This document shows positions 33,827 through 37,964 of a stretch of DNA of 37,964 bases, in pieces. Numbering within the stretch: the stretch's first letter is position 1; every line of letters starts with the position of its first letter. Position numbers and translations under genes: made by a program. Source of the DNA: Betaproteobacteria bacterium. Its GTDB lineage: Bacteria > Pseudomonadota > Gammaproteobacteria > Burkholderiales > SG8-39. The DNA lies in the NCBI GenBank assembly GCA_022340285.1, contig JAJDOG010000117.1, positions 1-37,964 of the forward strand, read 5' to 3'. Below the pieces are notes generated by a model that did not search any database, was not told the DNA's origin, and saw nothing but the letters and a program-made list of their open reading frames with translations.

Positions 33827-35491
33827 TCAGTCGGCGATGAAGGGCTCCGGTGGAAAGCTTACCTTGACTACGACCCCCTCGACATCCTCGCGGTTCGAGG
33901 CACTCGCCTTGCCGCCGTGGAACTCGGTGATCAGGCGCACGATGTACAGCCCCAGCCCGAGGTGTGGAGCGCCGCCCGCACGCGTGGGCCGCACCGAGAC
34001 CATGGACTCGAAGAGGCGTCCTCGCATCTCGTCGGGAAGAGGTGGCCCTTCGTTGGCGACCGTGAGCGTGGTCTCGAAGTCGCTGGGCGCCAGGCGAATC
34101 ATGATGGGCGCCCCCGGTCGGCCGAAGTCGACCGCGTTCGCGACCAGCTTGTCCAGCATCTGGGCCACGAGATCGGGGACCCCCAGGATGGTCACCGGCT
34201 TGTCCGGAAGTCGCAGGTCGAAGCGTCGCCCGGCGTAGATGCTGCGATAGCCCTCTACGCACCCCGCAACGACCCGCGCGAGATCGAACCGTTCGCGCTC
34301 GGCTTCGCGCATCAGATGCTCGAGGCGCGTCGCCTCCGACATCGCGGAAAGGAGGCTGCTCAGGCGGGCGATCCCTTCTTTCGCGCGCTCGATGTAGACG
34401 CGCGATTCCGGGGCAATCGGCGCCAGCGCGAGGTTATCGAGCGATGTGCGAACCACCGCGATCGGCGTGCGCAGCTCGTGCGACAGCCGTGAGCCCATCG
34501 CCTCCTGGTAGGCGGCGTATTCCCCGAGCCGGTCGAGCGCGCTCGAGAAGCTGCGCGACAGGTCTCCCAGCTCGTCCCGTGCGCTCGACGGCGTCACCTT
34601 GCCCGTCACGCGACCGTGCGCGTCGATTGCCCGTTCCGCTTCGTCACGCAGTCGCCGGATCCGGCCGGACAGGCGCGACGCGAAAATGAAGAGCGTCGCC
34701 GAGCCCGCAAGCAGGACGGCGAGCACCAGATTGAAAAGCCGCTCGAACGCCCGGTTGCGATCGGCGAGCAGCGCGTTGGTCGTTTCCTCGACCAGCACCA
34801 CGCCGCGCACCTCGAAGCCGACCCAGATCGGATGCGCCGCCGACACGACGACTGCTCGCGCATCGGGGGTCGGTCGCCGGGTATTGGTGGGGATCCCCGT
34901 CAGCGCACGCTGCACTTCTCGGTAGCGACCCACGGTCGCCTCCGAGAGGTCGTCAGCGAAGTCCTCGCGCGGCTGGGTGAGGATGAGCCGGTAGATCGGC
35001 CCGAGCAGCCGCGTCTCGATGAAGCTCCCGATGCCTCCTAGGGAAGAACCCGGTTCGTCGGGGTCCGGAGGAATGCGGCGCAGCGTGCCGGCGACCGCGA
35101 GCACGCGCAGATTGCGATCGACCACCCAGATCCGCGCGGTGGTTCGGGTCAGCCCCGCAAGGATCTGCTCGATCTCCGCGCCGCTGCCCGGCCGCGCCGG
35201 TTGGGGAGGCGGAGTAGGCGAATCGGGCAGTCCGGTCGCGCCGGGATCCACGCCGTCGCGAGCGTCGCGCACTGTGGCGAGGTCCGCTCCCGGCCGCTCG
35301 AACAGCCGCGGGCGCTCGTGCAGCGCCGTGGCGACCGCCTCGGCCGTGCCGGCGAGCTTGAGCAGCTGCTGGTCGCGCAGAAAGCGCTCGAGCTCGCTCA
35401 CGTACTCGTAGCCGAGCCAGGGGATCAGCAGGAATACGCTCGACGCGGCGAGCAGCTTGGCGCGGATGCCGACCGCAAAACGGCGGGTCAT
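33827..35491 (-). CDS. pdsS: Sensor histidine kinase of a proteobacterial dedicated sortase system (PdsS-like)
   Basis: A 554-aa inner-membrane sensor kinase. TM1 is about 10-28, a periplasmic domain of ~220 residues follows with a Pro-rich insertion (91-101), and TM2 is about 252-270. A HAMP-like linker leads to the H box SRLSHELRTPIAVVRTS (phospho-acceptor H338). The ATPase part has the N box in DKLVANAVDFG and the G box in GLGLYIVRLI. The N-terminus with IPWLGYEYVSELERFLRDQQ, followed by AVATALHERPRLF, matches what I recall of the kinase dedicated to class GN sortase loci. A sortase homologue close by supports this. Its ATG overlaps the regulator's stop (ATGA). Confidence 0.85.
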   Translation of the reverse strand: MTRRFAVGIRAKLLAASSVFLLIPWLGYEYVSELERFLRDQQLLKLAGTAEAVATALHERPRLFERPGADLATVRDARDGVDPGATGLPDSPTPPPQPARPGSGAEIEQILAGLTRTTARIWVVDRNLRVLAVAGTLRRIPPDPDEPGSSLGGIGSFIETRLLGPIYRLILTQPREDFADDLSEATVGRYREVQRALTGIPTNTRRPTPDARAVVVSAAHPIWVGFEVRGVVLVEETTNALLADRNRAFERLFNLVLAVLLAGSATLFIFASRLSGRIRRLRDEAERAIDAHGRVTGKVTPSSARDELGDLSRSFSSALDRLGEYAAYQEAMGSRLSHELRTPIAVVRTSLDNLALAPIAPESRVYIERAKEGIARLSSLLSAMSEATRLEHLMREAERERFDLARVVAGCVEGYRSIYAGRRFDLRLPDKPVTILGVPDLVAQMLDKLVANAVDFGRPGAPIMIRLAPSDFETTLTVANEGPPLPDEMRGRLFESMVSVRPTRAGGAPHLGLGLYIVRLITEFHGGKASASNREDVEGVVVKVSFPPEPFIAD

Positions 35492-36186
35492 GTGCCCGGT
35501 TCTTTCCAGCGGTAGCCCATGCCGTACACGGTGTCGACCGCGTCGAACTTCGGATCCAGGGTCTGGAACTTGCGCCGGATGCGCTTGATGTGCGAGGTGA
35601 TCGTGCTGTCGTCGACGACGAGATTGGCCTCGCGCATCAGGCTGTCGCGGTCCTTCACGTGGCCGGGATAGCGGGCCAGGGCGTGCACCATCCAGAACTC
35701 GGTCAGCGTGAGAGGCACGGGGTTGTCCTGCCAGTGCGCCGTCATGCGTTTCAGATCGAGGCTGAGCGCGCCGCGCACGAGCGCGTCCTCGCTGGCGGGC
35801 GGTGCGCTCAAGACCTCGACCCTGCGGAATAGTGCCGCGATGCGCGCAAGGAGATGCGGCAGGCTCACGTCCTTCGTGAGATAGTCGTCTGCACCGATCC
35901 GCAGCCCTGCGATCACGTCGAAATCGCTGTCGCGCGCGGTGAGGAAGATGATCGGAAGCGTTGTCGACATCGCGCGCAGATCGCGGCAGAGCGCGAATCC
36001 GCCGTCGATCTCGTCGCCCAGCCCTATGTCGATTATTGCCAGATCCGGCAGCCGGGAGCGGAAGCCTTCCATCGCCTGCGCGCGATCGGCGAACGTGAGG
36101 ACGTCGTAGCCCTGCCGGCGCAGGACATCGGCGTAGTTCTCGCGGATGGCGGGCTCGTCTTCGACGATGGCGATGCGGCGGCTCAT
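35488..36186 (-). CDS. pdsR: OmpR-type response regulator of a dedicated sortase system (PdsR-like)
   Basis: A 232-aa response regulator. The receiver domain (1 to about 120) has the acidic pair in IVEDEPAI, phospho-acceptor D53 in LAIIDIGLGDE, T in FLTARDSD and the conserved Lys in DDYLTKD. The C-terminal winged helix (about 130-230) is OmpR/PhoB-like, ending in IKRIRRKFQTLDPKFDAVDTVYGMGYRW. The start is ATG 36186; upstream frame is spurious. It is encoded with its kinase by a 4-base overlap. Direct repeats spaced 11 bases, the usual layout for OmpR-type sites, lie in the divergent region between it and the sortase-like operon. Confidence 0.88.
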   Translation of the reverse strand: MSRRIAIVEDEPAIRENYADVLRRQGYDVLTFADRAQAMEGFRSRLPDLAIIDIGLGDEIDGGFALCRDLRAMSTTLPIIFLTARDSDFDVIAGLRIGADDYLTKDVSLPHLLARIAALFRRVEVLSAPPASEDALVRGALSLDLKRMTAHWQDNPVPLTLTEFWMVHALARYPGHVKDRDSLMREANLVVDDSTITSHIKRIRRKFQTLDPKFDAVDTVYGMGYRWKEPGT

Positions 36187-36225
36187 GAGGAGTGGCTGGA
36201 AGGATCGGATTGAGGGCGCCGAAAG

Positions 36226-36231
36226 ACTATA
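36226..36231 (-). promoter_or_regulatory. Possible -10 box of pdsR-pdsS
   Basis: TATAGT on the minus strand (36231 to 36226) lies 39 bases upstream of the pdsR ATG. The -35 region is poor, as expected if an activator is needed. Confidence 0.35.
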
Positions 36232-36278
36232 GCGCGACTGACGGGTGACCGATTCGCGGAGCGTTGCGCCGAGCGCAA

Positions 36279-36300
36279 TTGCCAGAATGTTGCCAGATTT
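36279..36300. promoter_or_regulatory. Two 11-bp-spaced direct repeats, likely response-regulator site
   Basis: TTGCCAGA occurs at 36279-36286 and again at 36290-36297, exactly one helical turn (11 bases) apart. OmpR/PhoB-type regulators bind tandem half-sites with this spacing. It lies between divergent pdsR and the sortase-like operon, so control of both is plausible. Confidence 0.5.
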
Positions 36301-36374
36301 GATCTTTAAGCTGCCCGGATACGCCCCGGCATAGCCTGGGCAGCGCGGTTCAATCGAGGTGTAGCAAGAAGATC

Positions 36375-36398
36375 GAAAGAACGAAAGAACGAAAGAAC
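36375..36398. repeat. Octamer tandem repeat GAAAGAAC x3
   Basis: Three perfect copies of GAAAGAAC lie at 36375-36398, upstream of the first small ORF (36426) and probably in its leader. The tract is AT-richer than its surroundings. Copy number could vary by slippage. Confidence 0.8.
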
Positions 36399-36425
36399 GA
36401 TACGAGCAAACGAGACGGTGCCGCA

Positions 36426-36599
36426 ATGAAATCGACCCATCGCAACGGTTCGACGCAGCTTCGCCTGCATGGCCCGGCACGGCGCAAGCGTCGCCCGTCG
36501 CGCGCGCCCGTGCTGGCCGCGAGCGGGGCGATCCCGGGCATGGGCAGGGTCCTGCGCAACGTCGAGCGCCGCGCGGCATCGCGGCGGATGTGCATCTGA
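36426..36599 (+). CDS. Small arginine-rich ORF (57 aa) upstream of the pseudosortase
   Basis: A 57-aa, strongly basic frame (many Arg/Lys, no membrane segment) that I do not recognise. Nearly all codons end in G or C, as in neighbouring real genes, which supports coding. The ATG has no strong ribosome site. It is the first frame after the octamer repeat, and the next ORF begins 10 bases after its stop. It could be a small nucleic-acid-binding protein or a chance frame in GC-rich DNA. Confidence 0.4.
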   Translation: MKSTHRNGSTQLRLHGPARRKRRPSRAPVLAASGAIPGMGRVLRNVERRAASRRMCI

Positions 36600-36609
36600 A
36601 AGGCGACGA

Positions 36610-36837
36610 ATGAGCCAGAACACTGCGTCACCACCGCTGCGCCAGGGACGAATCTGGATCGACATCGGAAAGCTGGTCCTGGCGGCGGTGGTGCAGGGCG
36701 TCGTAGTGAGCGCCGTCGTGGGCCTGGTCGTGATGGTCCTTGCCTCCGGGTCGGCGTCAGATACGGCGAACCCGTCGGACTCGGCCGTCTCCGGGGCGCC
36801 CGCCCGGGCAGCGAGCGTCGACCGGGAGCAGGGATGA
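36610..36837 (+). CDS. Small single-pass membrane protein (75 aa) of the pseudosortase operon
   Basis: A 75-aa protein with a short polar N-terminus, one long hydrophobic helix (about 21-46, GKLVLAAVVQGVVVSAVVGLVVMVLA) and a Ser/Ala/Pro-rich tail. AAAGG precedes the ATG at moderate spacing. I recognise no family. It has no LPxTG-like motif, so it is not an obvious sortase substrate. Its stop overlaps the next small frame (ATGA). A membrane partner of the sortase-like protein or of the sensor kinase is a reasonable guess from position only. Confidence 0.6.
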   Translation: MSQNTASPPLRQGRIWIDIGKLVLAAVVQGVVVSAVVGLVVMVLASGSASDTANPSDSAVSGAPARAASVDREQG

Positions 36838-36986
36838 TGCGCGATCGAGCCATACCGGCCCGGTCTCTCGACCGGGGAGGACCATTCGGCCGGGTCTGTG
36901 CTCCGCACACGCCTCCCTCCCGCACGGGCCCGGTCGAGTCTTCCCCCGTCGGGAGCTCGGACGGGGCGGGCTTCCTCGAGTACTGA
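36834..36986 (+). CDS. Possible 50-aa ORF coupled to the membrane protein
   Basis: An ATG overlapping the previous stop opens a 50-aa Pro/Ser/Gly-rich frame that ends 8 bases before the sortase-like start. About a fifth of its codons end in A or T, more than in its neighbours, so its coding nature is doubtful. It may only couple translation along the operon. Confidence 0.25.
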   Translation: MMRDRAIPARSLDRGGPFGRVCAPHTPPSRTGPVESSPVGSSDGAGFLEY

Positions 36987-36994
36987 GGGCACGC

Positions 36995-37645
36995 ATGGGC
37001 TCCGTCACGCGCAAGCGCCTCCTCTGGCTGGGGGTGGGCGTGCTCGCTTTCGGCCTTTCGCAGGCCGATAGCCCGGCGATCAGTCAGTGGAAGGTCAGTG
37101 TGGCCCAGGCGCTGTTGCAGCGTAGCTGGAGCGAGCCGGTGGCGGAACACGGAACGGGTTGTTCGAGCCAGTCCGGTGCCAAGGCCTGCCCCGTCGCGCG
37201 GCTCAGCATTCCCGGACAGCGTGCGGCGCGGATCGTCTTGCGGCAGGCGAGCGAACGCGCGCCGGTGGGCGGGTGGGGACACCTGGCCGGAACGCCGTTG
37301 CCCGGCGCGGTCGGGAACGCCGTTTTTCGGATCTACGCGCCGCAGGACCGAGTCCTGCTGCAGCGGCTACGCCGCGGCGATACGCTGGTCGTGGAGCTTC
37401 CCGACGCGCGCCAGTTCGCGTACCGAGTGACCGAGGCGCGCATGGCCGATCGTCGCGCCATTCGCGTCGAGTACCGGACGCATGGTCCCGAACTGACGCT
37501 GATCTCCCGTGCGCCGGGTGACACCCAGGGTGACATGCGTCTGGTGATCAGCGCGGCCTTGCTGCCGGCCCCACGTGTGGCAGGCATGCGATTGGCACCG
37601 GCGCGGCCCCTCGCCCGCCAGTTGCGCACCACGCCGACTGCCTGA
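36995..37645 (+). CDS. Class GN sortase homologue lacking catalytic His and Cys (pseudosortase)
   Basis: A 216-aa protein with one N-terminal membrane helix (about 8-23) and a sortase-like domain. The family skeleton is clear: VAQALLQRSWSEP (36-48), PVARLSIP (66-73), GWGHLAGTPLPGAVGN (93-108), RRGDTLVVELPD and FAYRVTEARMADRR. Where class GN sortases have AGHRDTHF after the GN motif, this one has RIYAPQDR, so the catalytic His is Tyr114. Where they have LTLVTCYP, it has LTLISRAP, so the nucleophile Cys is Arg172. The Arg of the final segment is kept (R182 in GDMRLVISA). Two cysteines, C56 and C65, lie before the domain and are not in catalytic positions. The frame is intact, and GAGGG precedes ATG 36995. 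It should be inactive as a transpeptidase. Confidence 0.82.
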   Translation: MGSVTRKRLLWLGVGVLAFGLSQADSPAISQWKVSVAQALLQRSWSEPVAEHGTGCSSQSGAKACPVARLSIPGQRAARIVLRQASERAPVGGWGHLAGTPLPGAVGNAVFRIYAPQDRVLLQRLRRGDTLVVELPDARQFAYRVTEARMADRRAIRVEYRTHGPELTLISRAPGDTQGDMRLVISAALLPAPRVAGMRLAPARPLARQLRTTPTA

Positions 37646-37686
37646 CGACACGGGCTTCGCACCGCCCCGATCGGTGCAGTGCAGCA

Positions 37687-37695
37687 TGGTAGACT
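37687..37695 (+). promoter_or_regulatory. Possible extended -10 promoter of glyA
   Basis: TGG plus TAGACT (37690-37695) precedes ATG 37721 by 25 bases. No good -35 is seen. A GCACCG/CGGTGC hairpin (37659-37677) lies just upstream, after the pseudosortase gene, without a T tract. Confidence 0.35.
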
Positions 37696-37720
37696 ACGCG
37701 CCATTCCTCGGCGCGCGCCC

Positions 37721-37964
37721 ATGTCACTGAATAACGAACCGCTGGCTACCGTCGATCCCGAGATCTGGGAAGCCATTCAAGGCGAAGTCGCGCGCGAAGA
37801 GAACTTCCTCTCGCTCGTCGCCTCGGAGAATTACGCCAGTCCGGCCGTGCTTGCCGCGCAGGGCTCGCTGATGACGAACAAATACGCGGAGGGCTATCCG
37901 GGCAAGCGCTACTACGGCGGGTGCGAATTCGTCGACGTGGCCGAGGAGCTCGCGATCGAGCGCG
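37721..37964 (+). CDS. glyA: Serine hydroxymethyltransferase, 5' part
   Basis: The first 81 codons of GlyA, cut by the window end. GlyA is the PLP enzyme that interconverts serine and glycine with tetrahydrofolate. The opening [29 protein letters not shown] is highly conserved, as is [20 protein letters not shown], which lines the active site. No frameshift is seen in the visible part. It probably has its own promoter and is not part of the sortase-like operon. Confidence 0.97.
   Translation, partial: MSLNNEPLATVDPEIWEAIQGEVAREENFLSLVASENYASPAVLAAQGSLMTNKYAEGYPGKRYYGGCEFVDVAEELAIER

Noticed and set aside
36375-36398. CRISPR-like repeat
   Set aside because: Only three contiguous 8-bp units without spacers and no cas genes; a simple tandem repeat.
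36995-37645. C56 or C65 as the sortase nucleophile
   Set aside because: Both lie N-terminal to the catalytic domain; the aligned Cys position holds Arg172.
37659-37677. Terminator after the pseudosortase gene
   Set aside because: A 6-bp stem (GCACCG/CGGTGC) without any T tract; insufficient.

Overview
Chromosomal window of a high-GC proteobacterium, most likely an uncultured betaproteobacterium (Burkholderiales-like). The lineage call is inference. It rests on the darP(yjgA)-mogA block divergent from pmbA, two long PilZ-type proteins, Ser-tRNA-free dense gene packing with strongly GC-rich third codon positions, and a proteobacterial-type sortase two-component pair. There is no rRNA, CRISPR array, phage or insertion sequence. 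The one RNA gene is tRNA-Thr(CGT).

Layout. 1-5.4 kb: Irr-like Fur regulator, tRNA-Thr, an aromatic-hydroxylase-type flavoprotein, a DUF2167 membrane operon, a CigR/RcnB-like exported protein and an 80-aa orphan. 5.4-9.1 kb: FlK-like thioesterase, then two tandem paralogues of about 508 aa, each ending in a PilZ-type c-di-GMP-binding domain. 9.1-11.6 kb (minus): darP, mogA, carboxylesterase and an AsmA-like membrane protein. 11.7-17 kb (plus): pmbA, an aconitase-family enzyme with small and large domains fused in reversed order, an exported SAM methyltransferase, and an ornithine-cyclodeaminase-family reductase.

17-25.7 kb: a molybdenum hydroxylase cluster. coxS-coxL-coxM run on the minus strand and end at a clear terminator. 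coxD, coxE and coxG follow on the same strand, and xdhC and mocA are divergent. CoxL has the form II active-site loop AYRGAGR, so its substrate may not be CO. A 27-bp perfect inverted repeat lies between coxS and xdhC.

25.7-32.4 kb: HtrA-type protease, M61 aminopeptidase with PDZ domain, PP2C phosphatase (minus), histidine phosphatase, PLP-dependent threonine/serine dehydratase, and a membrane protein with a degenerate GGDEF domain that keeps its c-di-GMP inhibitory site. With the two PilZ proteins, the window holds three likely c-di-GMP receptors and no visible cyclase or phosphodiesterase.

32.4-37.7 kb: a thiopurine-methyltransferase-like enzyme, a Crp/Fnr regulator, and the sensor kinase and response regulator of a dedicated sortase system. 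Divergent from the regulator are very small ORFs and a class GN sortase homologue that has lost both the catalytic His and Cys but keeps the Arg. No sortase target protein is visible. This two-component system plus pseudosortase plus micro-ORF locus is the best candidate for an undescribed system. The window ends in the first 81 codons of glyA.
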